A stretch of DNA of 64,000 bases from Flavobacterium sp. IMCC34852 (GTDB taxonomy: Bacteria; Bacteroidota; Bacteroidia; Flavobacteriales; Flavobacteriaceae). The stretch is taken from positions 620,001 to 684,000 of the forward strand of contig NZ_CP121446.1 of the NCBI RefSeq assembly GCF_030643905.1, given 5' to 3'. Numbering within the stretch: position 1 is the first letter of the stretch; every line of letters begins with the position of its first letter. Of this stretch, positions 8,925 to 16,925 are shown in pieces. The translations under genes and the position numbers were made by a program. The notes beneath the pieces were generated by a model that saw only the letters and a program-made list of their open reading frames with translations, did no database searches and was not told where the DNA came from.

Positions 8925-9797
8925 TTAGGTATTGGCTTGTAAACTCATTAAATATTTTTTGGGCGTAGTGGCAAATTTCTTTTTAAAAGCCGCGATGAAA
9001 TGACTGCCGGTACTGTAGCCGATTTTGAGCCCGACTTCATTTACATTATAAGAACCGGAATCCAGTAACTGACGAGCATAATCCATTTTGTAATCGAATA
9101 AAAACCCGTAAACCGTATCGCCGTAAATTTGCTTGAAACCCATTTTGAGTTTTTTTAATGTTAAACCTACTTGATTCGCCAATTCATCTAAACTCGGTGG
9201 TTCGGCCATATTGGCAATGATGATTTCTTTGGCCTTTTTGATTTTCAAGACGTTTTCTTCATCGATTAAAAACGGACATTGCTCAGCATTCGGATCGTCA
9301 TTGCGGTTAAAAAACAAACTCAACAATTCATAGCCTTTTCCTTTATAATATAGATTTTTAATGGACGGATTTAAATTGTAATGGAACATTTGGTTCAATA
9401 CAATCGCCATTGACGGACTGATATCACTTTCATTATAATATTTGCGGTCTTTGTTTTCTTTACTTAAAAAAGGAATGTGTTCCGCGTCATCGGTAAACAG
9501 ACCGTGGAATTTTTTGATGGAAACTAAAATCGTAATCAACCACGATTTGGGTTCGATTTCCACATGCAACGGCAACTCTTTCTCCGGATTGTAAAAAAGC
9601 AAACATTTTTCCTCTTTCAAATCGAGCGTATAATTGCCTTTGTTGAAAATAAATTTCGCGCTGCCTTTTAACCCAAAATGAAATTGAATTAAGCCCATGG
9701 TCACAGGCCTTTCAAAGGTTGTGATTTCCTCGGTGTCGTTTTGAAAACGAATCAAAATGAACTCGTCGTCAATTTTTATTTCTTCTTTAGAACCCAT
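8925..9797 (-). CDS. AraC-family transcriptional regulator beside heme genes
   Basis: 290 residues from the ATG at 9797, beginning MGSKEEIKID. A longer frame from 9878 is possible but less likely. The C-terminal 100 residues form the double helix-turn-helix of AraC proteins: LDELANQVGLTLKKLKMGFK, then VNEVGLKIGYSTGSHFIAAFKK and a final TTPKKYL. The N-terminal part is beta-rich with no recognised ligand domain. It is transcribed divergently from hemA and lies upstream of hemH-hemJ, so it is well placed to control both heme operons. That role is inference from position. Confidence 0.87.
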   Translation of the reverse strand: MGSKEEIKIDDEFILIRFQNDTEEITTFERPVTMGLIQFHFGLKGSAKFIFNKGNYTLDLKEEKCLLFYNPEKELPLHVEIEPKSWLITILVSIKKFHGLFTDDAEHIPFLSKENKDRKYYNESDISPSMAIVLNQMFHYNLNPSIKNLYYKGKGYELLSLFFNRNDDPNAEQCPFLIDEENVLKIKKAKEIIIANMAEPPSLDELANQVGLTLKKLKMGFKQIYGDTVYGFLFDYKMDYARQLLDSGSYNVNEVGLKIGYSTGSHFIAAFKKKFATTPKKYLMSLQANT

Positions 9798-9890
9798 AGC
9801 GATATTTTTTCGTATATGTTTTGGAAGCGAAATCAAAATGTTATTTAGAATGAGTCTACATAAAGCAGTTCTGAGCACTTGATTTCACTA

Positions 9891-9922
9891 CAAATTTAAA
9901 AGAAATAACGATAAAAAGACAA
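9891..9922 (-). promoter_or_regulatory. Predicted promoter of the AraC gene
   Basis: Minus-strand TTG at 9922-9920, then 21 bases, then TAAATTTG at 9898-9891. The start point would fall near 9884, leaving about 87 bases before the ATG at 9797. Confidence 0.55.
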
Positions 9923-9992
9923 ATGAGTTTAAAAATAACATTGAGCGACATAAAAAGTTCTTTTAGCGTTACTTTTATAAAATCGATAGCAA

Positions 9993-10000
9993 TAACTTTG
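9993..10000 (+). promoter_or_regulatory. Predicted -7 box of the hemA operon
   Basis: TAACTTTG matches TAnnTTTG, 27 bases before the hemA ATG. No exact TTG lies at the right distance; a GTTAC at 9968-9972 is the nearest candidate. The box lies opposite the AraC promoter in the 229-base divergent region. Confidence 0.45.
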
Positions 10001-10026
10001 TTTCACTTTTAGGGAAAGAGCAATTT

Positions 10027-11283
10027 ATGGAACACGGAAACATATCCAAGCACAGTACTTTTTACGCGGTAGGCTTAAGTTATAAAAAAGCCGATGCCGA
10101 AATGAGAGGTAAATTCAGCTTAGATGATAACGCCAAAAGTAACGTTTTAAGCCAAGCGCAAACCGAAGGTATTGAAGCACTCATTGTAACTTCAACGTGC
10201 AACCGTACCGAAATTTACGGTTTCGCCCAACATCCTTTCCAACTTATCAAATTACTTTGTGAAAACAGTCAAGGCACCGTAGAAGATTTCCAAAAGGTCG
10301 CTTATGTTTATAAAAATCAAGAAGCCGTTTCCCATATGTTTCGTGTTGGAACCGGTTTAGACAGTCAGATTTTAGGTGATTTTGAGATCATCAGTCAAAT
10401 CAAATCGGCTTTTGTAGAAAGCAAAAACCGTCATTTGGCTAACGCTTTTATGGAGCGATTGGTGAATGCTGTGATTCAGGCCAGCAAACGCATCAAGAAT
10501 GAAACTGAAATTTCTTCAGGTGCCACTTCGGTCTCTTTTGCAGCCGTGCGTTACATTTTTAATAATGTAGAAGACATCGCCAACAAAAATATTCTGCTTT
10601 TTGGCACTGGAAAAATCGGTAGAAATACTTGTGAAAATTTGGTCAAACATACCAAGCACGAGCAAATTACTTTAATCAATCGTACCAAAGACAAAGCCGA
10701 ACGATTGGCGAGAAAGTTAGATGTAATTGTGAAAGATTACGTCGATTTACAGTTAGAAATCCAAAAAGCCGATGTGTTAGTCGTAGCCACCGGCGCACAA
10801 AATCCAACGGTAGACAAAGCGATTTTGAATTTGAAAAAACCCTTGTTGATTTTGGATTTGTCCATCCCGAAAAACGTCAACGAAAATGTTCAGAATGTTC
10901 AAGGCGTTAGCTTAGTCCACATGGATCATTTATCGCAAATGACCGATGAAACGTTGGAAAACCGTAAAAAACACATTCCGGCTGCCGAAGCCATCATTGA
11001 GGAAATCAAAGAGGAGTTCATCGCCTGGACCAAGCAACGTAAGTTTGCTCCAACCATACATGCTTTAAAGGAAAAACTCAATTCTATCAAAGACGGAGAG
11101 TTGAATGTACAGCGCAAAAAAATAGCCAACTTCGACGAAGAACAAGCTGAATTAATCAGCGCCCGTATCATCCAAAAAATCACCAATCATTTTGCCAATC
11201 ATTTAAAAGATGACAACACCATGGTAGATGAAAGTATTGAATGGATTGAGAAAATTTTTCAGATAGAAACCTCTTCTAAATAA
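10027..11283 (+). CDS. hemA: Glutamyl-tRNA reductase
   Basis: The first committed step of C5-pathway heme synthesis: NADPH-dependent reduction of glutamyl-tRNA(Glu) to glutamate-1-semialdehyde. It has 418 residues. The active-site Cys58 sits in STCNRTEIYG, the GLDSQILGDFEI motif follows, and the NADPH-binding region has ILLFGTGKIGRN. The C-terminal helical dimerisation domain is complete. It opens the operon hemA-hemC-hemD-hemE-hemF-(four-helix protein)-hemB. The ATG at 10027 is the first codon of the conserved sequence, 27 bases after a -7 box. Confidence 0.97.
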   Translation: MEHGNISKHSTFYAVGLSYKKADAEMRGKFSLDDNAKSNVLSQAQTEGIEALIVTSTCNRTEIYGFAQHPFQLIKLLCENSQGTVEDFQKVAYVYKNQEAVSHMFRVGTGLDSQILGDFEIISQIKSAFVESKNRHLANAFMERLVNAVIQASKRIKNETEISSGATSVSFAAVRYIFNNVEDIANKNILLFGTGKIGRNTCENLVKHTKHEQITLINRTKDKAERLARKLDVIVKDYVDLQLEIQKADVLVVATGAQNPTVDKAILNLKKPLLILDLSIPKNVNENVQNVQGVSLVHMDHLSQMTDETLENRKKHIPAAEAIIEEIKEEFIAWTKQRKFAPTIHALKEKLNSIKDGELNVQRKKIANFDEEQAELISARIIQKITNHFANHLKDDNTMVDESIEWIEKIFQIETSSK

Positions 11284-11284
11284 A

Positions 11285-12214
11285 ATGGCCAAAACAATCA
11301 GAATAGGAACTCGCGACAGCGAACTCGCCCTTTGGCAAGCCCACACCGTTCAAAAAAAACTCAACGATTTAGGGTATAAAACCGAAATTATAGCGGTAAA
11401 ATCACAAGGAGACATCATTTTAGACAAACCGCTTTACGAATTAGGAATCACCGGCATTTTTACCAAAACCCTTGACATCGCCATGATTAACGGCGATGTA
11501 GATATAGCCGTTCATTCGATGAAAGATGTACCAACGGCTTTGCCAACCGGAATTGTACAAGCTGCCGTTTTAGAAAGAGCCAATGTCTTGGATATTTTGG
11601 TGCACAAAGGCCAACTCGATTTTTTAAACGAAAAAGCCACCATTGCCACCGGAAGTTTACGCCGACAAGCGCAATGGTTAAATAAATATCCCAATCATAC
11701 CGTAGTAGATTTACGCGGTAATGTGAATACGCGTATGCAAAAGCTGCAGGATAATGATTGGAGTGGAGCGGTTTTCGCGGCGGCTGGTTTAGAAAGAATC
11801 AATCTAAAACCGGATACGTTTATCAATCTCGACTGGATGATTCCGGCTCCGGCGCAAGGGGCAATGGTTGTGGTTGCTATGGGGAATGACAATTTTACCA
11901 TTGATGCCGTTTCACAATTAAATGATATTGAAACCGAAATTTGTACTTATATAGAAAGACAGTTTTTAAGAACCTTGGAAGGCGGATGTACCGCACCTAT
12001 AGGCGCTTTGGCCCAATACAATCAGCATGATGATACGATAACATTTCACGGATGTTTGCTTTCACTGGATGGAAAACAAAAATTTGAAATCAAAAAAGCA
12101 GTGGACATTTCGGAATGGAAAAAATTAGGCTTTCATTCGGCCCAAGAAATACTGGAAAACGGAGGAAGTGCATTGATGGCGGAAATCAAAAAACAGCTCA
12201 AACCTAAAGCATAA
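11285..12214 (+). CDS. hemC: Porphobilinogen deaminase (hydroxymethylbilane synthase)
   Basis: Joins four porphobilinogen molecules into hydroxymethylbilane. It has 309 residues. The catalytic Asp81 lies in HSMKDVPT, the dipyrromethane cofactor attaches to Cys235 in EGGCTAPIGA, and the arginine-rich ATGSLRRQAQ and VDLRGNVNTR motifs are present. It begins 1 base after the hemA stop and ends 3 bases before hemD, so it is tightly coupled to both. Confidence 0.97.
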   Translation: MAKTIRIGTRDSELALWQAHTVQKKLNDLGYKTEIIAVKSQGDIILDKPLYELGITGIFTKTLDIAMINGDVDIAVHSMKDVPTALPTGIVQAAVLERANVLDILVHKGQLDFLNEKATIATGSLRRQAQWLNKYPNHTVVDLRGNVNTRMQKLQDNDWSGAVFAAAGLERINLKPDTFINLDWMIPAPAQGAMVVVAMGNDNFTIDAVSQLNDIETEICTYIERQFLRTLEGGCTAPIGALAQYNQHDDTITFHGCLLSLDGKQKFEIKKAVDISEWKKLGFHSAQEILENGGSALMAEIKKQLKPKA

Positions 12215-12217
12215 AAG

Positions 12218-12889
12218 ATGGAAACTCAAATTCGCCTATTGTCAACCAAAAAGCTTTCGGATAACCAAAAGCAATTGTTGTTGAGTGCGAATTTCGCAGT
12301 TGAAGAAGCTGATTTTATCAAGGTGGTGAACAAATCTTTCCATTTAAAAGACATCAATGACTATTTAATTTTTACCAGTCAGAATGCGGTAGAAAGTGTT
12401 TTAGAGAATGAAAGGATAGCCGAAATCAAGACCCGAAAGTGTTTCTGTGTAGGCGAAAAAACCAGAGCATTGTTGGAACAAAACGGTTTTGAAGTAATCG
12501 TAAGTTCAGATTATGCTTCGGAATTGGCTTCAATCATTTGTAACCAATATTTAAAAAGCAGTTTTACGTTCTTTTGCGGGAATTTGAGAAGGGATATTTT
12601 ACCCGATTCCTTACAATTGGCCGAAGTGGTTTTTGAAGAAATTGAAGTTTATGAAACCGTTCTAACGCCACACAAAGCCGCCGATGATTTGAACGGAATT
12701 TTATTTTTCAGTCCGTCGGGAGTGCAAAGTTTTTTGAAAACCAATACCATCCGAGATGAAGTTTGCTTTAGTATCGGTGGTACCACAGCCAAGGCTTTGA
12801 GAGGAATTACCAATAAAGTAATCATAGCCAATCAGCCCAATATTGAAAGTACCATTATTAAAAGCATAGAATTTTTTAACAAAATATAA
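12218..12889 (+). CDS. hemD: Uroporphyrinogen-III synthase
   Basis: 223 residues. The family closes hydroxymethylbilane into uroporphyrinogen III with inversion of ring D and is poorly conserved in sequence. Here the bilobed pattern is recognisable: YLIFTSQNAVESV in the first half, FCVGEKTRALLE in the hinge, and LFFSPSGVQSFL with SIGGTTAKAL in the second half. Its place between hemC and hemE makes the call secure. The gap to hemE is 30 bases. Confidence 0.92.
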   Translation: METQIRLLSTKKLSDNQKQLLLSANFAVEEADFIKVVNKSFHLKDINDYLIFTSQNAVESVLENERIAEIKTRKCFCVGEKTRALLEQNGFEVIVSSDYASELASIICNQYLKSSFTFFCGNLRRDILPDSLQLAEVVFEEIEVYETVLTPHKAADDLNGILFFSPSGVQSFLKTNTIRDEVCFSIGGTTAKALRGITNKVIIANQPNIESTIIKSIEFFNKI

Positions 12890-12919
12890 TTTGGCCACCG
12901 CCAAAACCAAACAACCATT

Positions 12920-13942
12920 ATGATTAAAAACGATTTATTCCTTCGCGCTCTAAACAATGAAACTGTAGAACGTCCACCGGTTTGGATGATGAGACAAGCC
13001 GGAAGATATTTGCCTGAGTTCAGAGCTTTACGCGACAAATACGATTTCTTTACCCGTTGTGAAACCCCGGAATTAGCGGCCGAAATCACGGTTCAACCTA
13101 TCAGAATTGTAAAACCGGATGCCGCGATTTTGTTCTCGGATATTTTGGTAGTGCCCAGAGCGATGGGAATTCATGTGGAATTGAAAGACAATTTGGGACC
13201 AATCATTCCCAACCCGATTCGTACGATGGAACAAGTCAATCAGGTTTTTGTGCCGAACATCCATGAAACCTTGGGTTACGTGATGGATGCCGTAAAACTC
13301 ACCAAAGAAATGCTAAACGATGAGGTGCCATTGATCGGTTTTGCCGGTTCTCCATGGACGATTTTCTGTTACGCGGTAGAAGGAAAAGGCTCGAAAAGTT
13401 TTGATACGGCTAAAGGTTTTTGTTTCTCCAACCCGGTTGCAGCACATACTTTATTACAAAAAATCACAGACACCACGATTTTATATTTAAAAGAAAAAGT
13501 AAAAGCGGGTTGTAACGCCATTCAGATTTTTGATTCTTGGGGCGGCATGTTATCACCGGTAGATTATCAAGAGTTCTCGTGGAAATACATCAACCAAATC
13601 GTTGAAGCTCTAGCCGAAGACACCAAAGTAATTGTATTCGGAAAAGGCTGTTGGTTTGCACTTAATGACATGGCGAAATCCAAAGCTTCAGCATTGGGAG
13701 TTGACTGGACTTGCTCGCCAAGAAATGCCCGCTATTTAACAGGAGGAAAAATCACTTTACAAGGAAATTTCGACCCAAGCCGATTGTTATCGCCTATACC
13801 AACCATCAAAAAAATGGTGCACGAAATGATAGACGAATTCGGTAAAGACAATTACATTGTAAATTTAGGTCACGGCATTTTACCTAACATTCCGGTTGAT
13901 CACGCTAAAGCTTTTGTAGAAGCGGTGAAAGAATATAAATAG
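12920..13942 (+). CDS. hemE: Uroporphyrinogen decarboxylase
   Basis: Removes four carboxyl groups from uroporphyrinogen III to give coproporphyrinogen III. It has 340 residues. The N-terminal signature [16 protein letters not shown] has the substrate-binding arginines, the [10 protein letters not shown] stretch holds the key Asp, and FAGSPWTIF and NLGHGILPN are family motifs. Its TAG stop is the first part of a repeat-made spacer leading to hemF. It is in the middle of the plus-strand heme operon. Confidence 0.97.
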   Translation: MIKNDLFLRALNNETVERPPVWMMRQAGRYLPEFRALRDKYDFFTRCETPELAAEITVQPIRIVKPDAAILFSDILVVPRAMGIHVELKDNLGPIIPNPIRTMEQVNQVFVPNIHETLGYVMDAVKLTKEMLNDEVPLIGFAGSPWTIFCYAVEGKGSKSFDTAKGFCFSNPVAAHTLLQKITDTTILYLKEKVKAGCNAIQIFDSWGGMLSPVDYQEFSWKYINQIVEALAEDTKVIVFGKGCWFALNDMAKSKASALGVDWTCSPRNARYLTGGKITLQGNFDPSRLLSPIPTIKKMVHEMIDEFGKDNYIVNLGHGILPNIPVDHAKAFVEAVKEYK

Positions 13943-13977
13943 CTGTCGGCTGACAGCTTTTAGCTAAAAGCTAACAA
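13940..13977. repeat. Heptamer spacer repeat, word AGCTAAN, between hemE and hemF
   Basis: The spacer reads as consecutive heptamers AGCTGTC, GGCTGAC, AGCTTTT, AGCTAAA, AGCTAAC. It contains the perfect 18-base palindrome AGCTTTTAGCTAAAAGCT (13955-13972) and a second hairpin AGCTGTC/GACAGCT (13941-13958). The hemE stop TAG overlaps the first unit. Confidence 0.8.
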
Positions 13978-13978
13978 A

Positions 13979-14896
13979 ATGAAAGACAAATTCTATCAAT
14001 ACATACTTCAACTCCAAGACCAAATCACTTCAGCTTTAGAAGCAGTCGATGGCGAGGCTAAATTCCGCGAGGACCTTTGGCAACGACCGGAAGGCGGCGG
14101 CGGAAGAACACGTGTTATCGAAAACGGAAAAGTTTTTGAAAAAGGTGGTGTCAACATTTCAGCTGTTCACGGCAAATTGCCGGATACCATGCAAAAAATG
14201 TTCGGCGTTGGCGAAGCTGATTTTTTCGCTTGCGGATTGAGTTTGGTCATTCATCCAAAAAGTCCGATGGTACCTACAGTACATGCCAACTGGCGCTACT
14301 TCGAAATGTACGATGATAATGGCAGCGTGATTAATTCTTGGTTCGGTGGCGGACAAGATTTAACGCCTTATTATTTGTTCGAAGAAGATGCACGTCATTT
14401 TCACCAAACCTGCAAAACCGCTTGCGACAAACACAATCCCGATTTTTATCCGAAATACAAAAAACAATGCGACGCTTATTTTTGGAATGCCCATAGAAAT
14501 GAAGCCCGAGGAATCGGCGGTTTGTTCTTCGATTATTGCAAAGCAACGGAAGAAATATCTATGGAAGATTGGTACCATTTCGTAACTGAAGTCGGCAATA
14601 GTTTTTGCGAAGCTTATGTTCCGATTGTGGAAAAAAGAAAGGATTTACCATATACCGAAGTCCAACGCAACTGGCAAGAAATCCGTCGTGGTCGGTATGT
14701 CGAATTCAATTTGGTACACGACAAAGGCACGTTATTCGGCCTAAAAACCAACGGCAGAATTGAAAGTATCTTGATGAGTTTACCACCGCACGTGCAATGG
14801 GTGTATGACCATCATCCGGAAGCCGGAAGCGAAGAAGAGAAATTGATTAAGGTACTAGAAAATCCTATAGAATGGCTATCAGCTATCAGCGGTTAG
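13979..14896 (+). CDS. hemF: Oxygen-dependent coproporphyrinogen-III oxidase
   Basis: Oxidatively decarboxylates two propionate groups of coproporphyrinogen III to vinyl groups using O2. It has 305 residues. It carries the family segments RPEGGGGRTRV, SLVIHPKSP, WWFGGG-like WFGGGQDLTPYY, RGIGGLFFDY and RRGRYVEFNLVHDKGT. Use of HemF rather than HemN implies aerobic heme synthesis at this step. The last codons (LSAISG and stop) are themselves part of the AGCTNNN heptamer repeats that fill the following spacer, so the C-terminal tip is repeat-derived. Confidence 0.97.
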   Translation: MKDKFYQYILQLQDQITSALEAVDGEAKFREDLWQRPEGGGGRTRVIENGKVFEKGGVNISAVHGKLPDTMQKMFGVGEADFFACGLSLVIHPKSPMVPTVHANWRYFEMYDDNGSVINSWFGGGQDLTPYYLFEEDARHFHQTCKTACDKHNPDFYPKYKKQCDAYFWNAHRNEARGIGGLFFDYCKATEEISMEDWYHFVTEVGNSFCEAYVPIVEKRKDLPYTEVQRNWQEIRRGRYVEFNLVHDKGTLFGLKTNGRIESILMSLPPHVQWVYDHHPEAGSEEEKLIKVLENPIEWLSAISG

Positions 14897-14962
14897 CATT
14901 TAGCTACTTGAAGGCTTTAAATACTTAGAAAACAAAAATACAGCTTATAGCTAACAGCTAAA
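14873..14962. repeat. Heptamer spacer repeat around the hemF 3' end
   Basis: Units GCTATCA, GCTATCA, GCGGTTA, GCATTTA, GCTACTT run from inside the hemF coding end across its TAG. A second block (AGCTTAT, AGCTAAC, AGCTAAA) ends directly before the ATG at 14965. The two blocks are roughly complementary and could pair around a unique 30-base loop. Confidence 0.75.
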
Positions 14963-14964
14963 AA

Positions 14965-15327
14965 ATGAGAGATTATAAGAAATTTTTAGTTTGGGAGAAA
15001 TCACATCAATTAACTTTAGATGTTTATAAAATGTTGCCAACTTTTCCGAAAGACGAAATGTTTGGTTTGACGAGTCAAATCAAAAGATCTTCTTCATCTA
15101 TCCCAACCAATATTGCAGAAGGTTGTGGCAGAAATTCTGATAAAGATTTTTGTCGATTTCTATACATTTCGTTCGGTTCAGCCAATGAATTAGAATATCA
15201 AATATTTTTGAGTATCGAATTAAATTTTCTAGAAAATGAGCAAGGCCAAATCCTTTTGAAACAAATAGAAGAAGTCAAAAAAATGCTCAACGGATTAATA
15301 ATAAAATTAAATAACGCTGAAAGCTAA
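14965..15327 (+). CDS. Four-helix-bundle protein (S23 / 23S rRNA intervening-sequence family)
   Basis: 120 residues. It has the family signature WEKSHQLTLDVYKML near the start, then FGLTSQIKRSSSSIPTNIAEGCGR and FLYISFGSANELEYQI. The family was first seen in intervening sequences inside leptospiral 23S rRNA genes, and free-standing copies are common in Bacteroidota. Its function is not established. It sits inside the heme operon between hemF and hemB, flanked on both sides by heptamer spacers of the same word, which suggests insertion as a unit. There is no sign it takes part in heme synthesis. Confidence 0.9.
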   Translation: MRDYKKFLVWEKSHQLTLDVYKMLPTFPKDEMFGLTSQIKRSSSSIPTNIAEGCGRNSDKDFCRFLYISFGSANELEYQIFLSIELNFLENEQGQILLKQIEEVKKMLNGLIIKLNNAES

Positions 15328-15350
15328 TCGCTAACAGCTAAAAGCTAAAA
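15315..15350. repeat. Heptamer spacer repeat between the four-helix gene and hemB
   Basis: Five consecutive heptamers GCTGAAA, GCTAATC, GCTAACA, GCTAAAA, GCTAAAA. They include the last codons and TAA stop of the four-helix-bundle gene and end four bases before the hemB ATG. Confidence 0.8.
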
Positions 15351-15352
15351 AT

Positions 15353-16348
15353 ATGTTCCCACTACAAAGAGGCAGAAGATTACGCGTCAACGAAAGCATT
15401 CGTTCTTTAGTTCGCGAAACCACATTAAGTCCGGCCGACTTTATGTTTCCCATGTTCATAGCAGAAGGTGAAAACTACCAATCAGAGATTGCCTCTATGC
15501 CGGGTATTTTTCGTCGTTCAATCGATTTAACGGTAGAAGAAGTCAAAGAACTTTTCGCTTTAGGAATTCGTGCCGTCAATATTTATGTAAAAGTGGACGA
15601 AAGTCTAAAAGACAACACCGGAAAAGAAGCGTGGAATCCCAATGGATTGATGCAACGCGCCATTCGCGCCATCAAAACCGCTTGTCCGGAAATGATTGTC
15701 ATGCCCGATGTGGCGCTCGACCCATATTCGATTTACGGCCACGATGGTATCATCGAAAACGGAGATATTGCTAACGATGCTACCAACGAAGCTCTGGTAA
15801 AAATGGCGGTTTCCCATGCGCAAGCCGGAGCCGATTTCGTAGCACCAAGCGACATGATGGACGGAAGAGTTTTAAGATTACGTCAAGGTTTAGATGCCGC
15901 TGGTTTTCAAAATGTAGGCATTATGAGTTACTCGGCCAAATATGCTTCGGCCTTCTACGGCCCGTTTCGCGATGCCTTAGACAGTGCGCCAAGAGAAGCC
16001 GATGTAGTCGTTCCCAAAGACAAAAAAACCTATCAAATGGATTACGCCAACCGCATCGAAGCCATCAAAGAAGCCTTAATGGATGTTGAAGAAGGCGCCG
16101 ATATGGTCATGGTCAAACCCGGAATTGCGTATTTGGATATTGTTCGCGAAGTCAAAAACGCCGTGAATGTTCCGGTAACGGTTTTCCACGTGTCGGGCGA
16201 ATATGCCATGATCAAAGCCGCTTCCGAAAGAGGTTGGCTCGACCACGACAAAATCATGATGGAACAATTGATGTGTATTAAAAGAGCCGGCGCGAGTTTG
16301 ATTTCGACTTATTTTGCCAAAGAAGCGGCGATTTTATTGAATAAATAA
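15353..16348 (+). CDS. hemB: Delta-aminolevulinic acid dehydratase (porphobilinogen synthase)
   Basis: Condenses two 5-aminolevulinate molecules to porphobilinogen. It has 331 residues. The two Schiff-base lysines are in SYSAKYASAFYGPF and MVMVKPGIAYLD. The metal-site region reads DVALDPYSIYGHDG, where zinc-dependent enzymes have three cysteines (CxCxxxxxHC type). The Asp/Ala form fits the magnesium-type, zinc-independent class. It ends the plus-strand heme operon. Only glutamate-1-semialdehyde aminomutase is missing from this window's set for the path from glutamyl-tRNA to heme. Confidence 0.97.
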   Translation: MFPLQRGRRLRVNESIRSLVRETTLSPADFMFPMFIAEGENYQSEIASMPGIFRRSIDLTVEEVKELFALGIRAVNIYVKVDESLKDNTGKEAWNPNGLMQRAIRAIKTACPEMIVMPDVALDPYSIYGHDGIIENGDIANDATNEALVKMAVSHAQAGADFVAPSDMMDGRVLRLRQGLDAAGFQNVGIMSYSAKYASAFYGPFRDALDSAPREADVVVPKDKKTYQMDYANRIEAIKEALMDVEEGADMVMVKPGIAYLDIVREVKNAVNVPVTVFHVSGEYAMIKAASERGWLDHDKIMMEQLMCIKRAGASLISTYFAKEAAILLNK

Positions 16349-16470
16349 TGTCATCCTGAGCTTGTCGAAGGAAGGAGCGAAAGGCTCGGGATTTATCAGT
16401 TATCCATATTCCCGCTGTCCGCACTACACGGTAAATACTCCCATCGGGGCTAATTAGGATTTGTATTGAA
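16349..16470. repeat. Dispersed repeat-like intergenic sequence starting GTCATCCTGAGC
   Basis: The spacer after hemB starts with GTCATCCTGAGCTTGTCGAA, a phrase I recall as widely dispersed between genes in Bacteroidota and other phyla. CCTGAGC pairs with GCTCGGG 20 bases on to form a hairpin that could end the heme operon transcript. No coding frame is convincing here. The rest of the spacer is unremarkable. Confidence 0.5.
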
Positions 16471-16482
16471 TTTTTGTACACT

Positions 16483-16857
16483 ATGAAAAAAATTATTTTA
16501 TTCACTTTTATCATAACCTTCACGTCTTGTAAAAAAGAAACCGAAGACAACTACGGTCAACCCAAACAAGATAATACCGCAGTAGCTATTTCCGGTCAGG
16601 AATTATTTGAAGGCAAAGGAACGTGCACCGCATGCCATTTACCCGACCAAAAAGTAATCGGGCCAAGCATCACAGAGATTGCCAAAATCTACAAAGAAAA
16701 GAAAGGCAGCATTGTTTCTTTCCTCAAAGAAGAAGCCGACCCAATTGTTGACCCAAGTCAGTACGAAACCATGAAAACCAATTTCGCCATCACCAAAAAA
16801 ATGAGCGATGAAGAACTCAAAGCTTTGGAAGAGTATATCTACAGCTTTTCAAAATAA
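16483..16857 (+). CDS. Monoheme cytochrome c lipoprotein
   Basis: 124 residues from the ATG at 16483. A TTG nine bases upstream is also in frame but unlikely. A short signal peptide ends in a lipobox with Cys16 (TSC), so the protein should be anchored in a membrane facing the periplasm. The heme attachment motif CTACH is at 48-52, and a C-terminal Met (KKMSDEE region) could be the sixth ligand. This is a class I cytochrome c fold of about 80 residues after a flexible linker. Its electron partner is unknown, and nothing else respiratory is next to it. Confidence 0.9.
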   Translation: MKKIILFTFIITFTSCKKETEDNYGQPKQDNTAVAISGQELFEGKGTCTACHLPDQKVIGPSITEIAKIYKEKKGSIVSFLKEEADPIVDPSQYETMKTNFAITKKMSDEELKALEEYIYSFSK

Positions 16858-16861
16858 GTAG

Positions 16862-16912
16862 TTCGTCAGTTCGAGTGTCCCGATTTTAATCGGGATGTAT
16901 CGAGAACATTTG
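16862..16912. repeat. Hairpin-forming intergenic repeat (TCGAGTG...TATCGAGAA)
   Basis: A nested hairpin between the cytochrome c gene and ogt: inner stem TCCCGATT/AATCGGGA and outer TCGA words. It resembles short dispersed elements of flavobacterial genomes. It may act as the cytochrome gene terminator, although no T-run follows. Confidence 0.45.
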
Positions 16913-16925
16913 TTATCTTTATCTC

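Noticed and set aside
13940..15350. CRISPR array
   Set aside because: The repeats are 7-base degenerate words without unique spacers of equal length and without cas genes.
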